DNA of 64,000 nucleotides from JAIBJN01 sp963775505 (GCA_963775505.1 CAVZIL010000011.1:1-64000), one strand, 5' to 3'; positions 52,832 through 62,182 are shown, counted from the stretch's first letter. A program made the numbers and translations. The notes: generated from the letters alone by a model not told the origin.

Positions 52832-55800
52832 GGCTTCCCGCTCCGGCTCGGGAGCGGCCACCCGCTCGCCGACGACCACGGTGTCGAGGTGCGCGCGTGA
52901 CAGCGGGCTTGCCCACAGTCCCTCGACCCAGGGGCGGCGAAGGAGAGTCGAGCGCGGGTAGGCGATCGGAAGGATCGCTGCGTGCTCGCCCACCCACAGG
53001 CGGTCGACCTCGTGGTAGACGCGCATGCGCTCGCCCTGGTTGCGCAGCGAGCGGCCGCGGTCGAGCAGCTCGAGGATGTCGTCGTCGCGATAGAAGGGCC
53101 ACGCCCCGAGCGTGAGCAAGCCGCGGAAGAAGCCGTCGGGGTCCGGGTAGTCGGCAGTCCACCCCGTCCACCACATGTGGGCGTCGCCGAGAATGTCCCA
53201 GTCCACGTGCACCTTCTTGGGGACCGGGTTGACGCGGGCGCCGATCGGCTTCCAGAGCTCGGCGATGGGCTCCAGGGGCTGGAGCCAGTGCGGGACTAGC
53301 AGCTCGAGCTCGGGCAGGCCCTTGCCGCCCGGGTAGCCGGCCTCGTCGAGCAGCGCGCGCGCCTTCTCGAGGTCGTACTCGAGCGCGACGCGGTGAGAGT
53401 GCGCCGGCATCGCCGGCGGGATCGCGCCGCCGCGGCTCACCGGCTGGGCCAGTCCTGACCTCGGGTAGTGGGCGACGAGCAGGTCGCGGTCGACGGCATG
53501 TGAGAACGCCTTCCGCACGAGCGCGTTCGAGAACGGCGGCTTGTCGGCCCGGAAGCCCACGTACTGGAGGCCGAGCTCCGGCACGATGTCGCTGATCGTC
53601 AGGGGCTCGTCCTCGGACACCGGGTCGTACACGTGGAGGAGGTCGAGGCGGCCCTCGTGCCACTGCTCCAGCATCTTCGAGCCCTTGGCGTAGAAAGAGA
53701 AGTGGATCTCGCCCACGTTCCCGCGGGCACCCGTCCAGTGCGGGTTCGCCCGCAGGAGCGCGTGGTCGTCGTCGTACTCGACGAGGACGAAGGGGCCGTT
53801 ACCGACGAGGTTCCCGGGCTCCACCCACGCGTCGCCCAGCCTCTCGCAGACGTGGCGCGGCCAGGGGAACGCCCAGGGTGAGCAGAGGACGTAGGGGAAG
53901 TAGCTGCGGGGCTCGCGCAGGCGGACCTCGAGCGTGCGGTCGTCGAGCGCCTCGGCGGTCTCGACGTCCTCCATCAGGAACGCGGTCCGCACCTCGCGCT
54001 CGCGCATCCGCCGCCAGGCATACGCGTAGTCCTCGGCGGTCACGGGCTCGCCGTCGCTCCAGCGGGCGTCCTCCTTGATGCGGAAGAGGTACGTGACCCC
54101 GTCCGAGGAGACGCGGAAGTTGTCGGCCATCGCCGGCACGACGTTCAGCTCCGAGTCGACCATGAGCAGGCCGCGGAAAAGGAGCTCCGCGAAGTAGCCT
54201 CCCTCCGTCGTGTAGACCTCGCCGGGCGAGAGCTTGTCCGGGCGGCCCGAGGCCGTCTCCAACCGCTCGGTCGTCGGCAGTCGCGGGTCCTCGCCGACGC
54301 GGCAGCAGAACGCCTCGTCGTACATCTCCTCGGCGTTCTCGAAGTCGAACGCCAGGTGGTAGGCGAGCGCCATCTTGAAGAGCGTGTCGCGAGCGCGGCG
54401 CTCGTCGCCGAGCCGCGCGAGGAAGGAGCGCGCCTTGCGGTAGTGCTCGAGCGCCTCCTTGTCCGCGTAGACGGCGCGCGCGGCGTCGCCAGCCTTCAAC
54501 AGGTACTCGACCGCCTTCTCGGGCTCGTCGGCCTCGGTGAAGTGGCGGGCGAGGAGCGCGTAGGCCTCCTCCGGCGATTCCCTGTAGATGTCCTCCAGCG
54601 CCTCGCCCACGCGCTTGTGGAGCTTTCGGCGCTTCGAGTCGACCAGGCTCGCGTACGCGACCTCCTGGACGAGGCCGTGCCGGAAGCGGTACTCGGGGTT
54701 CGGGCGGCGTCGCTTCTCGACGATGAGGTCGAGGCGCATGAGCTCGGTGAGCGCGTGCATCAGCTCGTCGCGGGGAACGAGCCGCTCGAGCAGCGGGAGC
54801 CCGAAGGTCCGGCCGATGACGGCCGCGAGCGAGAGGATCTCCCGCGTCTCCGGGTCGAGTCGGTCGAGCCGAGCCTGGAGGGTGCCCTGCACGGCTGCCG
54901 GAATCGCCAGCTCGTCCACGCCGACGGCCAGCTGCCAGCCGCCGTTTCGGCGCTCGAGAGCGCCCCGCTCGATCAGGTCCCGGATCGCCTCCTCGAGGAA
55001 GAAGGGATTCCCGCCCGAGCGCTCGGCGAGGAGCTCGGAGACGGACTCGGGCAGCTCGCCCTCCGCTGCGTGGGAGACGAGCACGCGCGCCGAATCGGCC
55101 GGCAGCGGGCGAACCTCGATCTCGCGGTAGCGGTGCGGATAGAGCTGGCGCGCCCTTTCGCCCAGGCGCCACGAGGCGTGTTCACGCTCGGGGCGGTAGA
55201 GGAAGAAGATCGCGACGGCCGCCTCGTCGGTGATCCCGAGCAGCGTCTCGAGCAGCTCGAGCGTCGACTCGTCGGCCCAGTGGACGTCCTCGAAGACGAG
55301 GCAGAGCGGCTCCTCCTCGGCGAGCTTGTAGACGAGCTCGGCGAAGACCTCGAACGTCCGCGACTGAATGCTTTCACGGTTCAGCTCGCGGATTGCGCCC
55401 TGCGCCTCGGGCTCGAGGGTCACGCCGACGAGGCTTGCGAAGAACGGGTAGGCGTCCTCGGCCTCCTCCCTGCCGAACAGGTGGGCGAGCTCCGCCTTCA
55501 GCTCCAGGCGGACACGTGCCTCCGGCGTCGAGGCGCCCACCCCGAGCCATTCCCGCAGCAGGTCGCGAATCGGCCAGTAGGGGAAGCTCTCGGCGTACGA
55601 GACGCCGCGTGCTTCCACGAAGCGGACGCGGTCGCGGTAACGGTCGCGAACCTCCCAGACGAGCCGCGTCTTCCCGATTCCCGGCTCCCCCATGATCGAG
55701 ACGATGGCGCCGCGCCCTTCGACGAGGGCGTCCATCGTCCGCTCCAGCACGGTGAGCTCGAAGTCGCGCCCGACGAGCGGCAGGTTGGGCGGCGCGGGCT

Positions 55801-56389
55801 CCGACTCGAGCACGCGGGTGACCCTGTACGTCTCGAGCTGCTCGCCCACGCCCTTCAGCTCCTGCGCTCCCATCTCCTCGAGCTCGAAGCAGGACTCCAC
55901 CTGACGCTTGGTCGTCGGGCCGATGACGACGCCGCCGCGGTCGGCGATCTCCTGGAAGCGCGAGGCGACGTTGACCGTGTCCCCGAGGGCGTTGAAGGGG
56001 TCGTAGCCGTCTTCGCCGTCGCCCTGGAGGCCGACGACGACCGGGCCGGTGTTGACGCCGATGCGGACCGCGAGCGGAACGCCGTACGCCGCCTCGACCT
56101 CCTGCGCGTACTGCGAGATCGCGCGTTGGATGGCGAGGGCGGCGCGGAGGGCGCGCTCGGCGTCGTCCTCGTGCGAGACGGGGACCCCGAAGAGGGCGAG
56201 CAGCTCGTCGCCGACCAGCTGCGCGACCGTCCCGTCGTAGCGGCGCACCTGCTCGGCCATGATGCGCATGACCTCGTCGATCAGGAACTTCGACCGCTCG
56301 GGGCCGAGCTTCTCCCCGATCGCCGTCGAGCCGACGACGTCGGCCACGAGCACCGAGACGATCCGCCGCTCTCCGGTCGCAACCGCCAT
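52802..56389 (-). CDS. fusion: class III nucleotide cyclase - AAA/STAND ATPase - family 5 solute-binding domain
   Basis: 1195 residues, no signal peptide or membrane span seen. Residues 1-190: class III cyclase with metal Asp17 and Asp61 (VADVVGST, LVGDELLALFG) and NVASR. About 210-600: ATPase with Walker A GEPGIGKT (~234) and Walker B LVFEDVHWAD (~363). About 600-715: helical TPR-like repeats. About 720-1190: a domain like periplasmic peptide/nickel-binding SBP_bac_5 proteins (LRGLLMVDSELNVVPAMADN-like, WTGWTADYPDPDGFFRGLL). It probably senses a ligand in the cytosol and makes or regulates a cyclic nucleotide. Confidence 0.9.
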   Translation of the reverse strand: MAVATGERRIVSVLVADVVGSTAIGEKLGPERSKFLIDEVMRIMAEQVRRYDGTVAQLVGDELLALFGVPVSHEDDAERALRAALAIQRAISQYAQEVEAAYGVPLAVRIGVNTGPVVVGLQGDGEDGYDPFNALGDTVNVASRFQEIADRGGVVIGPTTKRQVESCFELEEMGAQELKGVGEQLETYRVTRVLESEPAPPNLPLVGRDFELTVLERTMDALVEGRGAIVSIMGEPGIGKTRLVWEVRDRYRDRVRFVEARGVSYAESFPYWPIRDLLREWLGVGASTPEARVRLELKAELAHLFGREEAEDAYPFFASLVGVTLEPEAQGAIRELNRESIQSRTFEVFAELVYKLAEEEPLCLVFEDVHWADESTLELLETLLGITDEAAVAIFFLYRPEREHASWRLGERARQLYPHRYREIEVRPLPADSARVLVSHAAEGELPESVSELLAERSGGNPFFLEEAIRDLIERGALERRNGGWQLAVGVDELAIPAAVQGTLQARLDRLDPETREILSLAAVIGRTFGLPLLERLVPRDELMHALTELMRLDLIVEKRRRPNPEYRFRHGLVQEVAYASLVDSKRRKLHKRVGEALEDIYRESPEEAYALLARHFTEADEPEKAVEYLLKAGDAARAVYADKEALEHYRKARSFLARLGDERRARDTLFKMALAYHLAFDFENAEEMYDEAFCCRVGEDPRLPTTERLETASGRPDKLSPGEVYTTEGGYFAELLFRGLLMVDSELNVVPAMADNFRVSSDGVTYLFRIKEDARWSDGEPVTAEDYAYAWRRMREREVRTAFLMEDVETAEALDDRTLEVRLREPRSYFPYVLCSPWAFPWPRHVCERLGDAWVEPGNLVGNGPFVLVEYDDDHALLRANPHWTGARGNVGEIHFSFYAKGSKMLEQWHEGRLDLLHVYDPVSEDEPLTISDIVPELGLQYVGFRADKPPFSNALVRKAFSHAVDRDLLVAHYPRSGLAQPVSRGGAIPPAMPAHSHRVALEYDLEKARALLDEAGYPGGKGLPELELLVPHWLQPLEPIAELWKPIGARVNPVPKKVHVDWDILGDAHMWWTGWTADYPDPDGFFRGLLTLGAWPFYRDDDILELLDRGRSLRNQGERMRVYHEVDRLWVGEHAAILPIAYPRSTLLRRPWVEGLWASPLSRAHLDTVVVGERVAAPEPEREASAVPVPDEA

Positions 56390-56419
56390 ACCGGAGTTAT
56401 AGCGGCGTGGGAGTCGCCA

Positions 56420-57478
56420 CTAACCTCCGCCGTAGATCGAGATCGGGAGGTCGAGCACGACATCCTCCTCGGCGGGAAGCTCCCCCTCGAGCCTGGCGAG
56501 GACGTCACCGGCTCCCGGCGCCGCCGCGAAGAGCCGCTCCTCCACCTCCGCCAGCGTGCCGAGCTGGACCAGCTCCTGCTTGAACGGCTTCGGAAAGCGT
56601 CCGCGGCCCAGGTACCAGCCGTAGAACTTCTTCAGGAAGCCCGTCGCGCGCTGCTCGCCGAGCTCCGTCACGGTCGCCCGCATGAAGAGGACGAGCTCGG
56701 CGACGACCTCCTCGCGGCCGGGCTCGCCGTCGGCGAGCCCGGCGATCTCGCCCACGGCCCAGGGATTGCCCTGCGCGGCGCGGCCCACCATGACCGCGGC
56801 GCAGCCGGTCTCGTCGAGCAGCTCCTGCGCTCTCGCGCGGGAGCTCACGTCGCCCGAGGCGATCACGGGCACCTCGACGCGCTCGACCAGCTCGGCGGTC
56901 AGCGAGTGGTCGGCGACGCCCGTGTACATCTGCTTCGCGGACCGAGGGTGGAGCGTGAGCGCGGCGGCGCCGGCCTCCACGAGGCGGGGGCCGACCTCGA
57001 GCGCGTCGCGCGAGCCGTTCCCGAGCCCTCGCCGCATCTTGACCGTGACGGGGACGGAGACCGCGTCGGCGACGGAGGCGACGATCGCCGAGGCGCGGTC
57101 GGGATCCTCCAGGAGCGTCGCGCCGGCGCCGGTCTTCGTCACCTTGCGCACGGGGCAGCCGAAGTTGACGTCGACGATGTCCGCGCCGGCGTCCTCGACC
57201 ATCCGCGCGGCCTCGGCCATGACGCCCGGCTCCGAGCCGAAGATCTGCACCGCCAGCGGGCTCTCGTCGCGGGCGATGCGCAGGTAGCCGAGCGTGCGCT
57301 CGTTCCCGTGGCTCAGGCCCGCGCAGCTGACCATCTCCGAGCAGACGAGGCCGGCCCCGAAGCGCCTGCCCTGGCGCCGGAAGGCCTGCACGCTCACGCC
57401 TGCCATCGGCGCCAGCACGACCCGCGTGGGGATCTCGACCGGCCCGATGCGCCAGGAGGACTGGATGTCCACGGCCAT
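56420..57478 (-). CDS. dusB: tRNA-dihydrouridine synthase
   Basis: 352 residues. A FMN enzyme that reduces uridine in tRNA. VVLAPMAGVSVQAFRR, VDVNFGCPVRKVTKTGAGA (with the catalytic Cys) and VIASGDVSSRARA are signatures. The ATG at 57478 has TACGAT 7 nt upstream. The symbol follows the usual actinobacterial naming of the single Dus. Confidence 0.92.
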   Translation of the reverse strand: MAVDIQSSWRIGPVEIPTRVVLAPMAGVSVQAFRRQGRRFGAGLVCSEMVSCAGLSHGNERTLGYLRIARDESPLAVQIFGSEPGVMAEAARMVEDAGADIVDVNFGCPVRKVTKTGAGATLLEDPDRASAIVASVADAVSVPVTVKMRRGLGNGSRDALEVGPRLVEAGAAALTLHPRSAKQMYTGVADHSLTAELVERVEVPVIASGDVSSRARAQELLDETGCAAVMVGRAAQGNPWAVGEIAGLADGEPGREEVVAELVLFMRATVTELGEQRATGFLKKFYGWYLGRGRFPKPFKQELVQLGTLAEVEERLFAAAPGAGDVLARLEGELPAEEDVVLDLPISIYGGG

Positions 57479-57485
57479 GCGTCGA

Positions 57486-57491
57486 ATCGTA
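57486..57491 (-). promoter_or_regulatory. -10 hexamer, leaderless start of dusB
   Basis: TACGAT on the minus strand ends 7 nt before the dusB ATG. Confidence 0.5.
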
Positions 57492-57537
57492 GCCTCGGAC
57501 GATCAGCGTTTCCGGGGTTTCGCACTTGACGGAGCGG

Positions 57538-57543
57538 CTACAA
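57538..57543 (+). promoter_or_regulatory. -10 of greA
   Basis: TACAAT about 67 nt upstream of greA; the leader ends with GGAGGG before GTG 57611. Confidence 0.5.
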
Positions 57544-57610
57544 TTCCCGCCTACGGCGGCGCACGGTAGCGCCGCATTTCCCTGTCTATGGGGCCGATGG
57601 AGGGTTCGTC

Positions 57611-58084
57611 GTGAAGGAAGTGATTCTCACTCCCGAGGGTCATAAGAAGCTGAAGGAAGAGATCGAGCACCTCTCCACCGTCAAGCGGCGGGAGGTCGCC
57701 GAGCGCATCAAGCAGGCCCGCGAGTTCGGCGACATCGCGGAGAACTCCGAGTACGACGACGCCAAGAACGAGCAGGCGATGCTCGAGCATCGCATCGCCA
57801 CGCTCGAGGAGCGGCTGAAGAGCGCGCGCGTGATCGAGAAGCGCGAGATCACAACCGAGGTGGTGAGCGTCGGCACGATCGTGCGGCTGCGCGACGTGGA
57901 CGCGAAGGAGACGATCGAGTACGCGATCGTCGGCTCGGCCGAGGCGAACCCCGCCGAGAACAAGCTCTCGAACGAGTCGCCGGTCGGCAAGGCGATCATG
58001 GGCCGCAAGAAGGGCGAGACCGTCGAGGTCTCCGCGCCCCGCGGCTCCCTGAAGTACAAGATCATGGACATCAAGGCCGCCTAG
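57611..58084 (+). CDS. greA: transcription elongation factor GreA
   Basis: 157 residues. It rescues backtracked RNA polymerase. The N-terminal coiled coil (ILTPEGHKKLKEEIEHL ... FGDIAENSEYDDAKNEQAML) has the acidic tip, and the C-terminal FKBP-like domain is at about 80-157. GTG start. It precedes lysS, as often in this group. Confidence 0.96.
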   Translation: MKEVILTPEGHKKLKEEIEHLSTVKRREVAERIKQAREFGDIAENSEYDDAKNEQAMLEHRIATLEERLKSARVIEKREITTEVVSVGTIVRLRDVDAKETIEYAIVGSAEANPAENKLSNESPVGKAIMGRKKGETVEVSAPRGSLKYKIMDIKAA

Positions 58085-58143
58085 CGAGCGTCTGGCCGGC
58101 GGCGGCTCCCGCCGGGCGAAGCCCGACACGTTCGACCGGGCAC

Positions 58144-58149
58144 TAGACT
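58144..58149 (+). promoter_or_regulatory. -10 hexamer, leaderless start of lysS
   Basis: TAGACT ends 9 nt before the lysS ATG. Confidence 0.5.
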
Positions 58150-58158
58150 CGCGGCCTG

Positions 58159-59517
58159 ATGGCCCTGCCGAAACGCTTTCCAGACCGCGACGACGTCGCG
58201 GCCGTGCGGGCCGAGGCCGAGCCGCTGGCGCCGGGCGAGGAGGGCGCCGGGACGCGCCGGCTCGCCGGGCGAGTGCTGGGCCGGCGGGGGCACGGGAAGC
58301 TCGTCTTCCTCGACCTCGCCGACCGCTCGGGGCAGCTCCAGCTCCTTTGCTCGGCCGACCGCACCGGGCCGGTCGACCTCGACCTGGGCGACATCGTGGG
58401 CGCCGTCGGCAAGCCGGCCAAGACGAAGCGCGGGGAGCCCTCGCTCGCCGTCGACGAGCTCGTCCTCCTGGCGAGGACCGCGAGGCCGCTTCCCGACACG
58501 TTCCACGGCCTCGTCGACGCCGAGACCCGCTACCGCAGGCGCTACCTCGACCTGCTGGTGAACGAGGACGCCCGCCGGGACTTCGTCCTGCGGAGCGCGG
58601 TCGTCGCGTCGATTCGCCGCAACCTGGACGAGGCCGGCTTCATCGAGGTGGAGACGCCCTCGCTGCAGCCGAGGTACGGCGGCGCCTTCGCCGAGCCGTT
58701 CGTCACGCGCTCGAACGAGCTCGACGCCGACCTCTACCTGCGCATCGCCACCGAGCTATACCTGAAGCGGCTCATCGTCGGCGGGCTCGAGAAGGTCTAC
58801 GAGCTCGGCAAGGACTTCCGGAACGAAGGCATCTCCTACAAGCACCAGCCGGAGTTCACGATGCTGGAGTGGTACGAGGCATACGCGGACTACGAGGACA
58901 CGATGGAGCGCATCGAGGGGCTCGTCGCGACCGTCGCCCACGGGACCACCGGTACGACCAGGACCTCCTTCCGCGGATACGAGGTCGACCTCGCGCCTCC
59001 CTGGCAGCGGCTCAAGCTCGTCGACGGGCTCGAGGAGCTCGGCCTCTGGACGCGGGACGAGGCCGACCTGCGAGGCCGTCTGGAGGAACGTGGCGCCGAC
59101 ACGGCCGCCGACCGTTCCTGGGGGCAGCTGGTCGACCACGCGCTCAGCCACTTCGTCGAGCCGGAGCTGATCCAGCCCACGATCGTCTACGACTACCCGG
59201 TCGAGCTCTCGCCGTTCGCGCGGCGGACGGACGAGGATCCCGCGTTCACGGAGCGGTTCGAGTACTTCGCCGGCGGCATGGAGCTCGGGAACGCCTACTC
59301 GGAGCTGACCGACCCGGACGAGCAGGCGGCGCGCTTCGCCGAGCAGGGCGGCGCCGTCGGCGGTCCAGATCCGGACTACGTCGAGGCGCTCGCCCATGGG
59401 ATGCCGCCCACGGGAGGGCTGGGGCTCGGCATCGACCGGCTGGTGATGCTCCTGACCGGGCGCGAGACGATCCGGGACGTGATCCTCTTCCCGGCGCTGC
59501 GCGAGCGGCGCGACTAG
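58159..59517 (+). CDS. lysS: lysyl-tRNA synthetase, class II
   Basis: 452 residues. The N-terminal OB fold (about 30-120) precedes the class II catalytic domain: motif 2 FRNEGISYKHQPEFTMLEWY and motif 3 GLGLGIDRLVMLLTG. ATG at 58159 with TAGACT upstream. The TAG stop is inside the left inverted repeat of the 59515 element. Confidence 0.95.
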   Translation: MALPKRFPDRDDVAAVRAEAEPLAPGEEGAGTRRLAGRVLGRRGHGKLVFLDLADRSGQLQLLCSADRTGPVDLDLGDIVGAVGKPAKTKRGEPSLAVDELVLLARTARPLPDTFHGLVDAETRYRRRYLDLLVNEDARRDFVLRSAVVASIRRNLDEAGFIEVETPSLQPRYGGAFAEPFVTRSNELDADLYLRIATELYLKRLIVGGLEKVYELGKDFRNEGISYKHQPEFTMLEWYEAYADYEDTMERIEGLVATVAHGTTGTTRTSFRGYEVDLAPPWQRLKLVDGLEELGLWTRDEADLRGRLEERGADTAADRSWGQLVDHALSHFVEPELIQPTIVYDYPVELSPFARRTDEDPAFTERFEYFAGGMELGNAYSELTDPDEQAARFAEQGGAVGGPDPDYVEALAHGMPPTGGLGLGIDRLVMLLTGRETIRDVILFPALRERRD

Positions 59518-59575
59518 GAGGGTTTGACGAAATACCAGGCTTCGCAGGCGAGCGATATTGCGCCAAACCCTCCTA
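59515..59575. repeat. 61-bp inverted-repeat element between convergent genes
   Basis: 20-nt arms at 59515-59534 and 59556-59575 match at 18 positions; the left arm begins TAGGAGGGTTTGACGAAATA. The stop codons of lysS and the convergent protease gene are in the arms. The arms resemble the ends of the 22620 element. It may act as a two-way terminator although no T-run follows. Confidence 0.6.
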
Positions 59576-61297
59576 CCGGAGGAGCACGAAGGCGTCGACG
59601 GGAGCCTGCCCCTGCTCGGCGACCGGGCGGACGGCGATCGTGTGCCTCCCCGGCCTCCGCCAGCTCCTCGAGAAGGCAACGACGCGGAAGCCGGCTGTCG
59701 CCGAGCGCAGGTCGACCGTCCCCGCGTATCGGCCGTCGACAAAGACTGCCGCTCGCCCGCCCGCCGGGCCGGTTCGGGAGACCCAGGCGATCCCGCGTCC
59801 GGTGAAGGTCATCCGCGCGAACGCCCCGGCCCCCGCCGCCAGGCTCTCGCGACCAGCGGTCGTGCGCAGGAAGTGCCGGTGGCGCCAGCGGCCCCCGTAG
59901 GCGATCCCGCTGCTTCGATTCTCGAGCATCCCGACCGAGAAGGAAGGCCCGAAGGCCGCCGGGCTCGCGTTCCCGGCTGCGTCGTAGGCGTGGACGAGGA
60001 ACCGGTAGCGGTGCCCTCGCCTGAGCGCGAGGACTGCCTGCCGCTCTGACCGGTTGGAGACGGGCACGAACCTCCACCGGCGGCCGTCGACGCTCTTCCA
60101 GAGCCAGAAGCCGACGGCGTCGCCGTCTCGGGAGGACCAGCGCAGCCTCACTGCCACCCGGCCGCCGCCGACGGGGCCGACGACGTGGGGCCGGGGACGG
60201 GTCGGCCGGGGCGCCGTCTTGTCTGCGACCGCGGCCGACCCCTCCGAGGTCAGAAAGCTGCTCGCCGCCACGTTCCAGTGCGTGGCGAGGTAGCTCTGTG
60301 CCGGCGGATCGGTGTGGAAGTAGTCGTCGTGGCCGCAGTCGAGAAGCCGCTCGTGGGCGGGGTCGCACACGGACCGGAGGGGAACCTGGCGGCCGTGCGC
60401 CCAGACGAGGCCGTCGAGGACGCCGTCGTCGTCGTAGCAGAGGACCTCGGCGTCGTCCGTGCAGTGGAAGTTGTCGTTGGCGTTGGGAGCGCTCGGCTGG
60501 GCGCCGCCGAGGACGTGCACCAGCTCGTGCGTCTCGATCGAGGGGTTGACGCGGCCCCAGCAGCCGCGGTCGACTCGGGCGACCATGCCCGGCTGCCCGT
60601 CCCCGTTGTTGGCGTTGTTCTGAGAGGGCCTGTCGTCCGGCTTCACCGTGGCGATCCCGCAGAAGACGTAGGCGTCGACCCAGACCAGGTACTTGCGGTC
60701 CGAACGGTCGAATCCGTGCGCCGCGAGCTCCGCGGCCGTGCCGCTGAGGGTGGCGATCCCGGCCGGCGAGAGCGCCACCTTCGCGACGTCGAGCGCGCAG
60801 TCCGGGCCGGTGACGAAGCGGACGTGTCGCACGCCCGCGGTCTCGGCCGCGCTGTCGTTGAAGGCCGCGTCGACCACGCCCGCCCAGAGCCTGATGAAGG
60901 GCGCGATCTCGTCGTATGCGTCGACCCCGTCCGCCGGGTAGGCATAGACGGCCTGGACACGGTTGCCTCCGACGCCGTCCCCGACGCACGGCGCCGGAGC
61001 CGCCGCCTCGGTCACGCCGTCGGCGCTCACCGCCGCCGCGGCGAGCTCGACGAGCGGGCGCGGGCGGCGAATGTCACGCCCCGGGGGAGCCGCATCCGGA
61101 CCATGCGTGCAGCCGATGCGACCTCGAGGAAGTGGGAGCGCGAAGGCCGTCTTGCAGGCCCCGTCGGGCTGTGTCCGCACGAGGCCGTCGTAGACGAGGC
61201 CGCGGGCAGGGTTCTCGACCGCGCGTCCAGGCCCGTGCGCGGCCGCGGCGCCCGCGAACGTCAGGAAGAGGAGGATGACGGCGGTGCTGACCTTCAT
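59573..61297 (-). CDS. secreted zinc metalloprotease-like protein with C-terminal beta domains
   Basis: 574 residues. A signal peptide (1-20) precedes a domain with THELVHVLGG (zinc-type HExxH, near residues 257-261). The usual third ligand of HExxHxxGxxH metzincins is replaced by Gln, so the zinc site is uncertain. The C-terminal ~230 residues contain a fibronectin III-like domain (VRLRWSSRDGDAVGFWLWK) and a second beta domain ending at DAFVLLR. Cysteines suggest disulphides. Confidence 0.75.
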   Translation of the reverse strand: MKVSTAVILLFLTFAGAAAAHGPGRAVENPARGLVYDGLVRTQPDGACKTAFALPLPRGRIGCTHGPDAAPPGRDIRRPRPLVELAAAAVSADGVTEAAAPAPCVGDGVGGNRVQAVYAYPADGVDAYDEIAPFIRLWAGVVDAAFNDSAAETAGVRHVRFVTGPDCALDVAKVALSPAGIATLSGTAAELAAHGFDRSDRKYLVWVDAYVFCGIATVKPDDRPSQNNANNGDGQPGMVARVDRGCWGRVNPSIETHELVHVLGGAQPSAPNANDNFHCTDDAEVLCYDDDGVLDGLVWAHGRQVPLRSVCDPAHERLLDCGHDDYFHTDPPAQSYLATHWNVAASSFLTSEGSAAVADKTAPRPTRPRPHVVGPVGGGRVAVRLRWSSRDGDAVGFWLWKSVDGRRWRFVPVSNRSERQAVLALRRGHRYRFLVHAYDAAGNASPAAFGPSFSVGMLENRSSGIAYGGRWRHRHFLRTTAGRESLAAGAGAFARMTFTGRGIAWVSRTGPAGGRAAVFVDGRYAGTVDLRSATAGFRVVAFSRSWRRPGRHTIAVRPVAEQGQAPVDAFVLLR

Positions 61298-61555
61298 CAG
61301 TGGTCCCGGAGCCGCCCGGCGTCCAGGGAGTCGGCGGCTGGGCCCTCACTCGGAATCCCTCGTTCGGGGGCGGCGCGGGCCCTACGGAACCGGCCTCATG
61401 GACGGTTCTCCCGCTCTTTGCGGGCTTCGTCCGCCTGAGGTGCTTGCATTCGAGCCGCGACCGCGATAGGAAGGGTCGCGGGAGGCTCTCGTCGGCTGCC
61501 TGCGGCACCCGGTGGAGAGGGAATCACGGAGCAGTCAAGAGGGAGACGAAGAGGA
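61298..61555 (+). promoter_or_regulatory. structured leader of first LPFTG protein gene
   Basis: 258 nt without a gene. A strong stem CCGCGACC / GGTCGCGG (61459-61492 region) is visible. Segments such as TTTGCGGG, CCGCC-GAG-GCTTG and a GCGGCA loop before GGTGGAGAGGG are shared in order with the leader at 62183-62436. GAAGAGGA precedes the ATG. Confidence 0.4.
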
Positions 61556-62182
61556 ATGAAGCGATTACTCGTTGCCGTCGTGGGGGCGCTTGCCGCGCTG
61601 GCGCTGGCGGCCCCCGCGAGCGCGACCACGGTCGTGATCACCGTCACCTGTACGGAAGCGACCTTCAGCTACAGCGCTTTCCCGACGAACATCCAGTCGA
61701 GCGCGGTCCAGACGGTCGTAATCAACGGCGGGGTGCCCCTCACATCGACGGTCCAGTTCCAGAGCGAGACGTTCGTTAGCACCATGTCCCTGAGCATTTC
61801 CGGAACCGCGACCGTGACAGCGACTTCCAACTGGACGGCGCACCAGTCGGGGGAGGAAACCACGACCGAGACCGTGGAGTGCGGCGGCACCACCGATGGC
61901 ACGGACGGCACTGACGGCACCACTGAAGGTACGGACGGCACCACCGAGGGCACGACGGAGGGCACCGACGGCACCTGGGGCACCACCGAGGGCACCGACG
62001 GCACCACCAACGGCACCACCGACGACGACACCGGCGGAGTGGACGTGAGCACGACAGGCGGCACCGAGCCGGGCGGCGAGCTGCCGTTCACGGGTCTCCC
62101 GATCTGGATCCCGATCCTGCTGGCCGGTGCGCTTCTCGCGAGCGGCGCCTTCCTGCTGCGACGCAAGCGCGACGCCTCCTAG
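61556..62182 (+). CDS. LPxTG-type cell-wall protein (LPFTG)
   Basis: 208 residues. A signal peptide (1-24), a beta-rich domain (25-110) and a Thr/Gly/Asp/Glu repeat region (TTEGTDGTTEG) lead to the sorting signal LPFTG (176-180), a hydrophobic span and the basic tail RRKRDAS. A sortase would attach it to peptidoglycan. It is one of a tandem pair of surface proteins. Confidence 0.85.
   Translation: MKRLLVAVVGALAALALAAPASATTVVITVTCTEATFSYSAFPTNIQSSAVQTVVINGGVPLTSTVQFQSETFVSTMSLSISGTATVTATSNWTAHQSGEETTTETVECGGTTDGTDGTDGTTEGTDGTTEGTTEGTDGTWGTTEGTDGTTNGTTDDDTGGVDVSTTGGTEPGGELPFTGLPIWIPILLAGALLASGAFLLRRKRDAS

Noticed and set aside
58085..58158. Terminator between greA and lysS
   Set aside because: A GC-rich hairpin is present but no T-run follows, so I did not annotate it.
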